A DNA stretch of 64,000 bases from Thermincola carboxydiphila (GTDB lineage Bacteria; Bacillota; Thermincolia; Thermincolales; UBA2595): assembly GCA_016841045.1 (NCBI GenBank), contig JAENZX010000007.1, positions 62,001 to 126,000 of the forward strand, written 5' to 3'. The position numbers and the translations under genes are program-made. Below the pieces are notes generated by a model. That model made no database searches. It saw only the letters and a list, made by a program, of their open reading frames with translations, and was not told the origin of the DNA. Shown here in pieces: positions 23,219 through 32,336 of this stretch (the stretch's first letter is position 1; each line of letters starts with the position of its first letter).

Positions 23219-25471
23219 TTAAACAGCATTATTTAAGTAAGCCTCTTGGGATACCGAAACCGTATCTCTGAACTTAACGAAAAAGGTTGTCCCTTCAGGA
23301 GTTGATTCAATATCTATTGCAGCATTATGCCTGCCGACAATACTGTAACTTACCGCAAGCCCAAGCCCAGTTCCGGTTTCCTTAGTGGTAACAAAAGGGG
23401 TTCCAAGACTATCCATTATTTGAGGGTCAATACCTGATCCCTCATCCTTAACTGCCAATAGTACAAATCCTGCATCCATGTATGTTTTTAAGATAACGGT
23501 CCCCCCGGGTTTCATAGCTTCAAGTCCATTCCTTACAAGGTTTAATAGTAACTGGGTAATTTCTTTTTCATCCAACAACAAATCAGGTATGTTTTCAAGT
23601 TCGGTTTGAATATACTTATCGGAAACCATAGCATCTGCCAACAGAAGAGGTAAGATATTTCTAATCAATGAATTCAGGCTTTGAGGTTTCAGCTCTACTT
23701 TTTTATTTTTTGCCAGAGATAGGTATTCAGTAATTATGGAGTTGGCACGGTCAAGTTCTTCAATCATAAGCTTGTATTTCTCCTGTTTAAGAGAATTTTC
23801 CTCTTTAGCAGCAAGCAGCTGCATAAAGCCTCTTACAGTAGTCATAGGGTTTCTCACTTCATGCCCTATGCCGGCCGCCATTTCCCCAACCATGTGCAGA
23901 CGGTCAAGCCTGACTAACTCTTTTTCAAGTTTTTTCCTCTCAGTAAGATCAATGCCTACACTAATAATCCCAGTCGAAATCCCTTCCGGATTTTTAATTA
24001 AGGTTACAATTCTGTGTATCGGAACAACAACCCCACCTTTTGTTACTACCTCTATGTCTCCTTCCCAATAGCCTTTAGTTGTCAGATAAGCTCGTACGAC
24101 ACGATCGGACATTCCAAGCCCTTCCGGTATTACCATAAACTCATCGATATTGCGTCCCACAAATTCATTTGTCTTCCACCCGTATAAAGTTTCGGCAAAA
24201 CTGTTACAATAGGTAACTTTGCCTTCCAAATCAGTTGTAAACACTGCATTCCTTACGTGATTTAGGAGATTAGCCTGAAACCTAATTCTCTCTTCAGCAT
24301 TTTTCCGTTCCGTTATATCCCGGAAGTACACCCCCAGACTTTCTTTTGAAGAGTAAGAGGTAATCTCAAACCACTTGCCAATTGATTTCGCATAGATTTG
24401 AATATGACCGCTCTGCTGCACCGAGAATGCTGTTGTAAGGCAGTCAGTAAATGTGTCACCGTCGGGAAACACTTCCCATAGTGCCTTTCCTATAACATCG
24501 TCCCTTTTTGCTGATATCTGTTGTTCTGCCGCAAGGTTGATATATGTAATATGCCAGTCTTTATCCAAGGCGAAAAAGGCATCTGTAACACTCTCAACAA
24601 TGCTTGTTATCTTCTCATTTGCTTCAATAAGTTCTTCTTCAACTTTTTCACGCTTTGTAATTTCCGTTACCAACTGTTTAACTAATAATTCCAGTTCTCT
24701 GGTATGTTTTCCCACATGGTCAATAATAGGGGTTAACTCCGGGAGTATTCGATGTACATCTCTGGAATCCCCCCGTATAACTGCACCTGCAAACAGTTCT
24801 AGTTCAACCTTGAGTTTCTTCAAAAAACTCCATGATAGAGTCAGTGTCAGTATCACTACTGATATTCCGATTAAGAATACAATAATAATATCTTTGAATA
24901 TCAGGACATAAAAGTGCGTTAATCTGGCATTAGCAAAAACATGTCCAATTATTTTACCGTTTCTGTAAATAGGATAAATAAGTGATAAAACAGATTGCCC
25001 ATTCCACATCGATGAACTAACGGTTTTATGCAAAAATGGTCTGCCATCTTGATACACCTTCAGACGCGGGGAATCTTTTGGCAGCGGTGTTAATGAGTTA
25101 ATATTGAAATTAGGGCCGAAAGCAACTCTGCTGTTTAGTTCTTTCGAATAATAACCCATGCCGATTTCAGGATATGCTGTTAATAGGCGGTCGATTTTTG
25201 ATTGCAGCGCTTGATTAAGAATAAGAACCTGCTCCCGCGTGGACTTATTGTCGGCCTTTTTTTCTTTCAATATTGTGGAGAAATCCTTATCTATTTCCTT
25301 GTCCAATACCCTTGCAACCGAATATAAAGTATTGGTTTTTTCATTCACTTCGCTGTAGTAATATTGTAATTGGGTAACCAAAGTAATAACTAACACCGGG
25401 ACAATTATAATTAAGCTGCCGAAAAGGGATATCCGTTTGGTAATTTCAAACGGAAACAAGTTCCTACACAT
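23219..25471 (-). CDS. Membrane PAS-domain sensor histidine kinase (copy 2)
   Basis: About 750 residues with the same plan as copy 1: TM helix, Cache-like sensor (LPKDSPRLKVYQDGRPFL), TM helix, two PAS domains, HisKA with GHEVRNPMTTVRGFMQLL and HATPase with DEGSGIDPQ and GTGLGLA. The kinase halves are nearly superimposable with copy 1 while the sensor halves diverge, which points to tandem duplication followed by a change of ligand. ATG 25471 is used because AAGGTG lies 6 bases upstream. The 38-48 bases between the two genes suggest one transcript. A TGTCGAA Spo0A-like box is in the upstream region. Confidence 0.9.
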   Translation of the reverse strand: MCRNLFPFEITKRISLFGSLIIIVPVLVITLVTQLQYYYSEVNEKTNTLYSVARVLDKEIDKDFSTILKEKKADNKSTREQVLILNQALQSKIDRLLTAYPEIGMGYYSKELNSRVAFGPNFNINSLTPLPKDSPRLKVYQDGRPFLHKTVSSSMWNGQSVLSLIYPIYRNGKIIGHVFANARLTHFYVLIFKDIIIVFLIGISVVILTLTLSWSFLKKLKVELELFAGAVIRGDSRDVHRILPELTPIIDHVGKHTRELELLVKQLVTEITKREKVEEELIEANEKITSIVESVTDAFFALDKDWHITYINLAAEQQISAKRDDVIGKALWEVFPDGDTFTDCLTTAFSVQQSGHIQIYAKSIGKWFEITSYSSKESLGVYFRDITERKNAEERIRFQANLLNHVRNAVFTTDLEGKVTYCNSFAETLYGWKTNEFVGRNIDEFMVIPEGLGMSDRVVRAYLTTKGYWEGDIEVVTKGGVVVPIHRIVTLIKNPEGISTGIISVGIDLTERKKLEKELVRLDRLHMVGEMAAGIGHEVRNPMTTVRGFMQLLAAKEENSLKQEKYKLMIEELDRANSIITEYLSLAKNKKVELKPQSLNSLIRNILPLLLADAMVSDKYIQTELENIPDLLLDEKEITQLLLNLVRNGLEAMKPGGTVILKTYMDAGFVLLAVKDEGSGIDPQIMDSLGTPFVTTKETGTGLGLAVSYSIVGRHNAAIDIESTPEGTTFFVKFRDTVSVSQEAYLNNAV

Positions 25472-25594
25472 GAACCGCACCTTTCTTTCAACATGACGTT
25501 ATTCGACGCTATTGGACAACATTAACAAGAAATGATAAAACTAATTATAATATCAATTAATGTCAAAAGTCGAGTGAAAAAGGTCGAACTATTC

Positions 25595-25601
25595 TGTCGA
25601 A
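25595..25601 (+). promoter_or_regulatory. Candidate Spo0A box (TGTCGAA) upstream of kinase pair
   Basis: A perfect TGTCGAA core lies 124 bases upstream of the copy-2 kinase start, with further GTCGA-containing near matches at 25569, 25583 and, on the other strand, 25503. Clustered 0A-box-like sites upstream of a phosphorelay-type kinase suggest feedback control by Spo0A. Short boxes occur by chance, so this is tentative. Confidence 0.4.
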
Positions 25602-25645
25602 GATTGTCAAAAAAACGATTATCCCTGTTATCTACACATCAAAAA

Positions 25646-25668
25646 CTGCCCCAGAAATAATGGGGCAG
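25646..25668 (-). terminator. Terminator of the 25.7-26.0 kb gene
   Basis: Stem CTGCCCCA/TGGGGCAG (8 bp, 7-base loop). Read on the minus strand it is followed by TTTTTG, 11 bases after the stop codon of the small membrane protein gene. Confidence 0.85.
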
Positions 25669-25678
25669 GCGTTTTACT

Positions 25679-26002
25679 CTATTTAGAGTCCTGCAGCAGC
25701 AGGATCAGAATCAAAAATACAAAAATAAAGGAACCTAAAGCAAAAGGCTGGCCCTTTTGAGAATTGATACCAATACCATTCATAAACTTTCCAACCACCT
25801 GCATTATATCATCCTTGGATTTGGGTACCACACCAGCCATAAAATTAAGCATAGAGTCCAGTCCCTCTTTAGAAGAGTTGTCATTAAGAAGCTGTGTTAC
25901 CCTAAGCAGCCTGTCTGCAAACGCCTGACCCTTCTTATCCAAATGAGGAATCAGTCCATTCAATAACTGAACGTGTTCAGGCAAAATCTTCAGATTACCC
26001 AT
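25679..26002 (-). CDS. Small protein with C-terminal membrane anchor
   Basis: A 107-residue protein with a helical cytosolic part (LLNGLIPHLDKKGQAFADRLL; GLDSMLNFMAGVVPKSKDDIM) and one C-terminal hydrophobic helix (FALGSFIFVFLILILLLQ), so it is tail-anchored. The start ATG 26002 has AGGAGG 8 bases upstream. Its own terminator makes it monocistronic. No family is recognised; similar small proteins of spore-formers are sometimes spore- or envelope-associated, but nothing here shows it. Confidence 0.75.
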   Translation of the reverse strand: MGNLKILPEHVQLLNGLIPHLDKKGQAFADRLLRVTQLLNDNSSKEGLDSMLNFMAGVVPKSKDDIMQVVGKFMNGIGINSQKGQPFALGSFIFVFLILILLLQDSK

Positions 26003-26160
26003 CAATTAACCTCCTCTTGTTTTCTAATAAGTTAATACATAATATGAAAACTGGCGATAGGAGTGACTTGACAGGTGAATTAATCTGTAAAGTCTGAAAA
26101 TAATATAATTATATTTATAAAATTATATCATCTAAAAAAATTTAGGACTGAGGTGCACAA

Positions 26161-27111
26161 GTGCGGGTACGGTTGGGTTATGTAGCAATGTCACTGGTTT
26201 TAGAAAAGTGTTCACCTTCTAAAACCATAACAGTTAAAAATCTAGAAAAAATACAAGATCAAGAAGCTAGGATAAACAGGCTTAGACGCATTACGGCAGA
26301 GAATCTACAAAACTGCCTGCGTCTGCTATATCATAATAAAGCCCATCATGTTCGTGTTTTTCGCATAACATCCAGGCTTGTCCCTCTGGCTACTCATCCT
26401 ATAACAACAGGATGGGATTATACTGCCGACCTTAAGGCTGAGTTTGTAAAATTAGGTACATTTGTTCGGGAAAACAATATGCGCTTGAGCAGTCACCCCG
26501 ACCACTTTACTTTAATTAACAGCCCAAAACCGGAAGTATTAAAAGCATCACTTAGGGATTTGGAATACCATCAAAAAGTATTTGATTCAATGGGACTGAA
26601 TGACGCTGAGATGGTAATTCACGTAGGGGGCTTATACGGTTCACGTGATACGTCAATACAACGTTTTAAAGATAACTTCCCCACTTTAACCCCTTCTGTT
26701 AGGCAGCGTATTGTCCTTGAAAATGATGATAAGTCATTTTCTGCTGCGGACGTGTTGGATATTTGTACGGACCTGGATATACCCATGGTGCTGGATGTGC
26801 ACCATCACCAGTGTCTTAACCACGGAGAGAATATATGTACCCTTTTAGAAAAAGTTTTTGATACATGGCATCAGAAAATACCAAAAATACATTTTTCCAG
26901 CCCGAAAAGTGAGAAAAACTGCAGAGCACATGCTGACGACATTGACCCAGTTGAATTTTATGAATTTTTATTGAAAGCAAAAGAGGTAAATAAGGATTTT
27001 GATGTTATGATAGAAGCTAAAAATAAAGATGTCGCCCTGTTTAACCTTATGAAAAATCTCGAGGGTTTAACAGGCATTAGTGTTGTGGATGAGGCTGAAA
27101 TAGTTATATAA
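26161..27111 (+). CDS. uvsE: UV damage endonuclease (UVDE)
   Basis: The 316-residue protein matches the UvsE/UVDE TIM-barrel family: RVRLGYVAMSL at the start, VRVFRITSRLVPLATHP near residue 65, RLSSHPDHFTLINSP near 110, VIHVGGLYGS near 155, LENDDKSF near 190, LDVHHHQCLNHG near 215 and PKIHFSSPK near 245. The His, Glu and Asp residues bind the metal cluster. It nicks DNA 5' of UV photoproducts and starts an alternative excision repair. GTG 26161 is preceded by GAGGTG. DNA repair from UV damage suits a spore-former. Confidence 0.93.
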   Translation: MRVRLGYVAMSLVLEKCSPSKTITVKNLEKIQDQEARINRLRRITAENLQNCLRLLYHNKAHHVRVFRITSRLVPLATHPITTGWDYTADLKAEFVKLGTFVRENNMRLSSHPDHFTLINSPKPEVLKASLRDLEYHQKVFDSMGLNDAEMVIHVGGLYGSRDTSIQRFKDNFPTLTPSVRQRIVLENDDKSFSAADVLDICTDLDIPMVLDVHHHQCLNHGENICTLLEKVFDTWHQKIPKIHFSSPKSEKNCRAHADDIDPVEFYEFLLKAKEVNKDFDVMIEAKNKDVALFNLMKNLEGLTGISVVDEAEIVI

Positions 27112-27182
27112 ATACAGACCCTTTGCTTTTTCAAACCGGTTTTTATATAATAGGTCTTATAAGCATTTTAAAGGAGAATACT

Positions 27183-28559
27183 ATGAAGCTTCCAGAAAAT
27201 TTCACTATTAGGATGGAGCAGATGCTCGGTCCGGAATATGAGGATTTTATTGCCTCTTATGAAGAGCCCCGAAACTATGGGATACGTATTAATACGCTTA
27301 AGCTCTCAACTGAAGAATTCCTGAAAATATCACCTTTTAAGCTAAAGCCGGTTCCCTGGGCCCACGAGGGTTTCTACATAGGTGAAGAAGACAGGCCGGC
27401 TAAACATCCTTATTACCATGCAGGCCTTTACTATATCCAGGAACCCAGCGCCATGACCACTATATCTGTCCTTCAGCCTAAACCAGGTGACAGAGTGTTG
27501 GATCTCTGTGCAGCCCCAGGCGGTAAATCAACCCAAATTGCAGCCCGTCTTGCAAACAAGGGCGTCCTTGTAACCAACGATGTAAACAGTCAGAGAATAA
27601 TAGCCCTTGTCCGCAACCTGGAAATGATGGGGGCTAAAAATTATGTCATTCTAAATGAACTTCCGGGCAAAATCGCAGCACACTTCCCCAACTATTTTGA
27701 CAAAATCGTTATTGATGCCCCCTGCTCCGGGGAGGGAATGTTCCGCAAAGATCCTTTTGCCGTTAAGAGCTGGGGAGAGTTTTCAGTTGAAAAATGTGTA
27801 TCAATGCAAAAGAGCATATTAAAGCATATCTCATCAATGCTTAGACCAGGCGGGTACGTCGTCTACTCTACCTGTACCTTTGCACCGGAAGAAAACGAAG
27901 AAAGAATATCTGAGCTGCTAAAAAAACACCCTGAATTAGAACTTGCCGACATTATACCTTATCCTGGGTTTGAAAACGGCAAGCCCGAGTGGGGAGGTGG
28001 ATTACAGGAGTTACGTAAAACAGTACGGCTCTGGCCCCATAAGCTTCAAGGCGAAGGGCACTTTGTTGCTTTACTTAGAAAAAGGGATGGCGAAGATTGT
28101 GAACTGAAGGAATATGTTCCTCCAACACCCTCCCCGGAAGCGGTAGTTGACTTCTGTAATTTTGTAAAGGATACACTTCATCTTTCCCCTGACTCTTTTT
28201 TTGAACAGGGCCTATTTCAGAGCTACAGCAGACTTTACGTCTCTCCCCAAGGATTACCTTCCCTTAATGGCCTTAAAGTCATCAGGCCAGGGTGGTATTT
28301 AGGGGAACTTAAGAAAAACCGGTTTAAACCTGTGACCACCATGGCTCTTGCCCTGAAAAAAAAGGACGCGGCACGTGTTTTAGACTTCTCATCTAAATCT
28401 GATGAAGTTATCAGGTATTTGAAAGGTGAAACACTAAGCATCAGCGGCGAACGGGGATGGAACCTTGTTTGCGTGGATGGCTATCCTCTCGGCTGGGCCA
28501 AACAGCTCCAGGATATGCTTAATAATTACTATCCTTCAGGATGGAGATGGCTTGATTGA
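27183..28559 (+). CDS. rRNA cytosine-C5 methyltransferase (RsmF/YebU-like, NOL1/NOP2/sun family)
   Basis: The 458-residue protein has the SAM-binding LDLCAAPGGKSTQIAARL near residue 110, the DAPCSGEGMFRK catalytic loop near 180 and STCTFAPEENEER near 235, including both family cysteines (PCSG and TCTF). The C-terminal 170 residues match the RsmF-type RNA-binding extension. It methylates cytosine in rRNA. ATG 27183 is preceded by AAAGGAG; an in-frame ATG at 27123 lacks a ribosome site. It precedes a pseudouridine synthase gene by 35 bases, so the pair is an rRNA-modification operon. Confidence 0.9.
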   Translation: MKLPENFTIRMEQMLGPEYEDFIASYEEPRNYGIRINTLKLSTEEFLKISPFKLKPVPWAHEGFYIGEEDRPAKHPYYHAGLYYIQEPSAMTTISVLQPKPGDRVLDLCAAPGGKSTQIAARLANKGVLVTNDVNSQRIIALVRNLEMMGAKNYVILNELPGKIAAHFPNYFDKIVIDAPCSGEGMFRKDPFAVKSWGEFSVEKCVSMQKSILKHISSMLRPGGYVVYSTCTFAPEENEERISELLKKHPELELADIIPYPGFENGKPEWGGGLQELRKTVRLWPHKLQGEGHFVALLRKRDGEDCELKEYVPPTPSPEAVVDFCNFVKDTLHLSPDSFFEQGLFQSYSRLYVSPQGLPSLNGLKVIRPGWYLGELKKNRFKPVTTMALALKKKDAARVLDFSSKSDEVIRYLKGETLSISGERGWNLVCVDGYPLGWAKQLQDMLNNYYPSGWRWLD

Positions 28560-28594
28560 GATATCATGAAATTGAATTATTAAGGGTGAGTTAA

Positions 28595-29311
28595 GTGAAG
28601 GATGCTATTCGTTTAGATAAGATTCTGGCTAATTCGGGCTTTGGCTCAAGAAAAGACATAAAAAAACTTGTGCGTACGGGAGTCGTTGCTGTTAATGACC
28701 AAGCGGCCAAAGACAGCTCAATCCACGTATCGCCGATTAAAGATATTATAACCGTTAACGGTGTTCAGGTAATTTATAAAGAATTTGTGTATCTAATGCT
28801 CAATAAACCAGAAGGTTATATTTCGGCAACAGAGGACCTCCGGGAGCCTACTGTAATTGAGCTTGTTCCTGAAGAATTTTCACATTATGACCTTTTCCCT
28901 GTCGGGAGGCTTGACAAGGATACCGTCGGCTTACTGCTGCTCACCAATGACGGAAAACTGGCACACAATTTACTTGCACCTAAAAAGCACGTACCCAAAA
29001 AATACTTCGCCAAAATAGACGGCACTGTAACTGAAAACCATGTAAGACTTTTCTCCGAAGGTGTCACAATAGATGACGGGTATAAGACAAAGCCTGCAGA
29101 GCTTAAAATCGTATCCGCAGGAGATATAAGCGAAGTGGAACTGGTGATTACCGAAGGAAAATTTCATCAAGTAAAACGGATGTTTCAGGCATTTAACATG
29201 GAAGTAACATTTTTAAAGAGAACAGAATTTGGCCCCCTGCTTCTGGACGAGAATCTGGAGCCCGGTGAGATGAGGGAACTAACTGAGCAGGAAATTTCAC
29301 TGTTAAAATAA
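28595..29311 (+). CDS. 16S rRNA pseudouridine synthase, RsuA family
   Basis: The 238-residue protein starts with an S4 RNA-binding domain (RLDKILANSGFGSRKDIKKLV), followed by the catalytic domain with PVGRLDKDTVGLLLLTNDG near residue 105 (catalytic Asp in GRLDKDT) and KFHQVKRMFQAF near 190. It converts a uridine of 16S rRNA to pseudouridine. The start is GTG 28595. The length agrees with RsuA (231). It is probably co-transcribed with the methyltransferase upstream. Confidence 0.92.
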   Translation: MKDAIRLDKILANSGFGSRKDIKKLVRTGVVAVNDQAAKDSSIHVSPIKDIITVNGVQVIYKEFVYLMLNKPEGYISATEDLREPTVIELVPEEFSHYDLFPVGRLDKDTVGLLLLTNDGKLAHNLLAPKKHVPKKYFAKIDGTVTENHVRLFSEGVTIDDGYKTKPAELKIVSAGDISEVELVITEGKFHQVKRMFQAFNMEVTFLKRTEFGPLLLDENLEPGEMRELTEQEISLLK

Positions 29312-29335
29312 GGAGAGCAGTAATAACTGCCCTCC
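29312..29335. terminator. Terminator between rsuA-like gene and thrC
   Basis: Stem GGAGAGCAGT/ACTGCCCTCC with one A-C mismatch and an AATA loop, followed by CTTTT on the plus strand. It begins right after the plus-strand stop codon and may also act for the convergent thrC. Confidence 0.7.
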
Positions 29336-29362
29336 CTTTTGTTTGTCTAAGGTTGAAACATC

Positions 29363-30862
29363 CTATAATCCCAATACTTCCTTGACTACATCGGTAATTT
29401 GTTCTTTTTCCACAACTTTATCGTACTTGACAGGTTTAGTATCCAGATTCTTTAATCCCGGGTGTATATCTGTCCCGCTCACCCGGCTTAATTCATCAAG
29501 AATAGAAAACTCGTCTTTACCTTCCACTGAATCCGGGCCTTCCAGAGCCTCCAGGACAGCAGTGTTAAACTTATAGGGACTAGCCGTAGAATCAATAACA
29601 GTAACCGTTTTATCACCTGTTTTTGCTGCATAATCCTTATAAACCTTTATTCCTACAGCAGTATGGGTATCAACTGTATACCCTGATTTGTCAAATACTT
29701 CATTTATTGTTTCAAGGGTCTCATCTTGATTAGCATAGCCAGCAGATAGAATCTCGTTTATTCTTTCACGGACTCCTGAATCAACTGTAAAGCTTCCTTT
29801 TGTGGAAAGCTCATACAGCCAGTCACTTATTTTTTTGCCATCATGACCAGTCAATTCAAACAAGAAACGCTCGAGGTTACTGGAAATAAGGATGTCCATT
29901 GAAGGACTGTTAGTCCTAATAAACTCCCTGTTCCGGTCATATTCCCCTGTTTCGAAAAACTCTGTAAGGACCTTATTTTCATTTGAAGCACAAATCAATT
30001 TATTGATAGGCAGTCCCATTCTGTATGCATAGTATCCAGCCAAAATATTACCGAAATTACCGGTGGGCACAACAAAGTTAATCTTATCTCCAAACCCTAC
30101 AGAGCCTTTGGCTGTAAGGTCAAGGTAAGCATAAAAGTAATAAATAATCTGTGGAAGAAGTCGACCCCAGTTAATAGAATTGGCCGAAGAAAGCTCGTAA
30201 CCGTTTTGTACAAGGTACTCGTTAAAGCGGCGGTCACCAAATATTTCTTTGACTGCATTCTGGCAGTCATCAAAATTCCCCTTGACAGCAGCAACATAGG
30301 TATTATTTCCATCAGTCGTGGTCATTTGCAGTTCCTGCACTTTACTTACACCGCCGTGAGGATAAAAAACAATTATCTTTATACCGGGGATGTTTTTAAA
30401 TCCTTCAAGAGCGGCCTTTCCCGTATCACCTGACGTTGCCACCAGAATAACAATCTCGTTGTCTGAACCAACTTTGGTTATTGCCTTCGAAAGAAAGTGC
30501 GGCATTATCTGCAGCGCCATGTCCTTAAAAGCGGCCGTAGGCCCATGCCATAATTCCATAATATAAGCAGAATCATTAAGTTTATAAAGAGGAGCCATAG
30601 ATGGATCGTCAAAGTTCTTTTCATTATAAGCCCCATCGATACACTGTCGGATTTCTTCTTCTGTATAGTCGGTCAGGTAGACCTTTAGTATCTCAAAGGC
30701 CACCTCACAGTAACTTTTCCCAATCAATGACCTGATGGCCTCTTCGGAAAATGCAGGTACTTCTTCTGGAATAAAAAGGCCTCCCGAAGGCACCATACCA
30801 AGTTTGATTGCTTCGGCAGAATCAATTTTGCCAAAATTTCCTCTTGTGCTGATGTACTTCAT
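29363..30862 (-). CDS. thrC: Threonine synthase
   Basis: The 499-residue protein is the long, E. coli/yeast-type threonine synthase. It has ISTRGNFGKIDSAEAI at the start, the PLP-lysine motif HGPTAAFKDMALQ near residue 108, VATSGDTGKAALEGF near 150, and VPTGNFGNILAGYYAYRMGLP near 270. It makes threonine from O-phosphohomoserine in the cytoplasm. It stands alone, without hom or thrB in the window. The start ATG 30862 is preceded by a weak AAGGAG site. Confidence 0.95.
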   Translation of the reverse strand: MKYISTRGNFGKIDSAEAIKLGMVPSGGLFIPEEVPAFSEEAIRSLIGKSYCEVAFEILKVYLTDYTEEEIRQCIDGAYNEKNFDDPSMAPLYKLNDSAYIMELWHGPTAAFKDMALQIMPHFLSKAITKVGSDNEIVILVATSGDTGKAALEGFKNIPGIKIIVFYPHGGVSKVQELQMTTTDGNNTYVAAVKGNFDDCQNAVKEIFGDRRFNEYLVQNGYELSSANSINWGRLLPQIIYYFYAYLDLTAKGSVGFGDKINFVVPTGNFGNILAGYYAYRMGLPINKLICASNENKVLTEFFETGEYDRNREFIRTNSPSMDILISSNLERFLFELTGHDGKKISDWLYELSTKGSFTVDSGVRERINEILSAGYANQDETLETINEVFDKSGYTVDTHTAVGIKVYKDYAAKTGDKTVTVIDSTASPYKFNTAVLEALEGPDSVEGKDEFSILDELSRVSGTDIHPGLKNLDTKPVKYDKVVEKEQITDVVKEVLGL

Positions 30863-30927
30863 TAATTAATACTCCTTTGTTTGTGATATCCCTAATTATA
30901 TCCAAACAGAACGAGTCTTTCAAGTAA

Positions 30928-30956
30928 AAAGGTCAAATGGAGGGCATTTGACCTTT
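30928..30956 (-). terminator. Terminator after flavodiiron gene
   Basis: A perfect 12-bp stem AAAGGTCAAATG/CATTTGACCTTT with a 5-base loop. Read on the minus strand it runs into TTTTTACTT, 9 bases after the stop codon of the flavodiiron gene. Confidence 0.88.
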
Positions 30957-30964
30957 CTTAGGGT

Positions 30965-32149
30965 TTATATTCGCTGGGCTATCATTCTTCCGGCAGAAAA
31001 ACAGTGGTCTAATTCTTCTGGTGTGGGAACCCACTTGACAGTCAGGGACTCATCAAGAATCTCTAACCCGGCTGCTCTTAGTTTTTCCTCAATGGTTTTT
31101 ACAGCGCCTCCGCCCCAACCGAAAGAGCCAAAAGCCATGCCAATTTTGTTTTTGGGCTTTAGTCCCTTAAGGTCGTCTAACAATGGAGCAACATTAGGTA
31201 AAATGTCGTTATTTATAGTTGGTGACCCTACTATTACAGCTTTTGCATTTATCATTTCTTTTATAATGTCATTTCTATCAGACGCTGATAATTTAAAAAG
31301 TTTTGCGGTAACACCTTCGGCTGTAATTCCGTCAACAACAGCCTTAGCCATTTTTTCGGTACTTTCCCACATAGTATCATAAATTACTAAGGCTTTACGT
31401 TCAGCTTCACCCGAAGCCCACTTAACATAAGCATTTATTATTTTTGAAGGGTCTTTCCGCCAGATAATACCATGGCTTGGCCCAATCATTTTTATATCAA
31501 TACCCATTTTCGTAACTTCGTCCAGCTTTTTCAGGACCAGCAAGCTAAACGGAAGCAGTATGTTAGCATAATACTTGGCTGCCTCATCCATAACTTCATT
31601 AACATCAACTTCGTCATCAAACCGGAAATTGGTGGCAATGTGCTGGCCAAAAGCATCATTAGGCAGCAGGACGGCATCTTCTTTTACATATGTGAACATA
31701 CTGTCAGGCCAGTGCAGCATCGGGGCTTCTACAAAAGCAAAGGTTTTCTTGCCGGTGTTCAGCTCATCCCCGGTTTTAACTACATTATAGTCCCAACCAC
31801 CAAAGTAATGTTTCTCCAGGCCCTCTTTACCCCTCTGGGTACAGAATATCTTTGCATTTGGCGCCAATTCCATTATAAGCGGTAGAGAACCCGAATGGTC
31901 AGTCTCAACGTGATTTATAATAACATTATTTATTTTGGACGGATCAACAATCTCACTGATATGACGGATTAATTCACCTGAAAAAGGCCTGTAAACAGTA
32001 TCAACAAGGGTTATCTGGTCGTCAATGACTAGATACGCATTATAAGTAGTACCCCGGTGAGTGGAATAGGCCGGGCCGTGAAAATACCTTATGTTCCAAT
32101 CGACGGCTCCTACCCAGTACAGATTATCGGTAAGTTTTACATTAGGCAT
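30965..32149 (-). CDS. Flavodiiron protein (A-type flavoprotein, O2/NO reductase)
   Basis: The 394-residue protein has an N-terminal metallo-beta-lactamase domain with the diiron motif HVETDHSGS near residue 80 and a further ligand region HWPDSMFTY near 145. A C-terminal flavodoxin domain follows, with IYDTMWESTEKMA near 258 for FMN phosphate and SPTINNDILP near 308. It reduces O2 to water or NO to N2O in anaerobes with electrons from rubredoxin or F420-type donors. No rubredoxin domain is fused. It is monocistronic, between its own promoter region and a strong terminator. Confidence 0.95.
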   Translation of the reverse strand: MPNVKLTDNLYWVGAVDWNIRYFHGPAYSTHRGTTYNAYLVIDDQITLVDTVYRPFSGELIRHISEIVDPSKINNVIINHVETDHSGSLPLIMELAPNAKIFCTQRGKEGLEKHYFGGWDYNVVKTGDELNTGKKTFAFVEAPMLHWPDSMFTYVKEDAVLLPNDAFGQHIATNFRFDDEVDVNEVMDEAAKYYANILLPFSLLVLKKLDEVTKMGIDIKMIGPSHGIIWRKDPSKIINAYVKWASGEAERKALVIYDTMWESTEKMAKAVVDGITAEGVTAKLFKLSASDRNDIIKEMINAKAVIVGSPTINNDILPNVAPLLDDLKGLKPKNKIGMAFGSFGWGGGAVKTIEEKLRAAGLEILDESLTVKWVPTPEELDHCFSAGRMIAQRI

Positions 32150-32336
32150 TAAATCACTCCTTTTTAGCTATTCGTAGTATTGTCAAAAAAATTCAAATTA
32201 TCCTTTACAAGTACATCATAATTAATTATTTATGTGTTATCCATTAATAAAGCATTAAACAAGGATTAAATCCTTTTATGTAGAAATAATTCTAAAACTA
32301 AAAATCTACTGTAAATATTAATCAGGAGGGGTTAAC

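Noticed and set aside
23736-24911. Long plus-strand open frames inside the kinase gene
   Set aside because: They are antisense to the PAS and kinase domains, serine-rich by codon reflection, and lack ribosome sites.
30863-30964. T-box leader before thrC
   Set aside because: The space upstream of thrC is about 60 bases before the neighbouring terminator and has no T-box motif.
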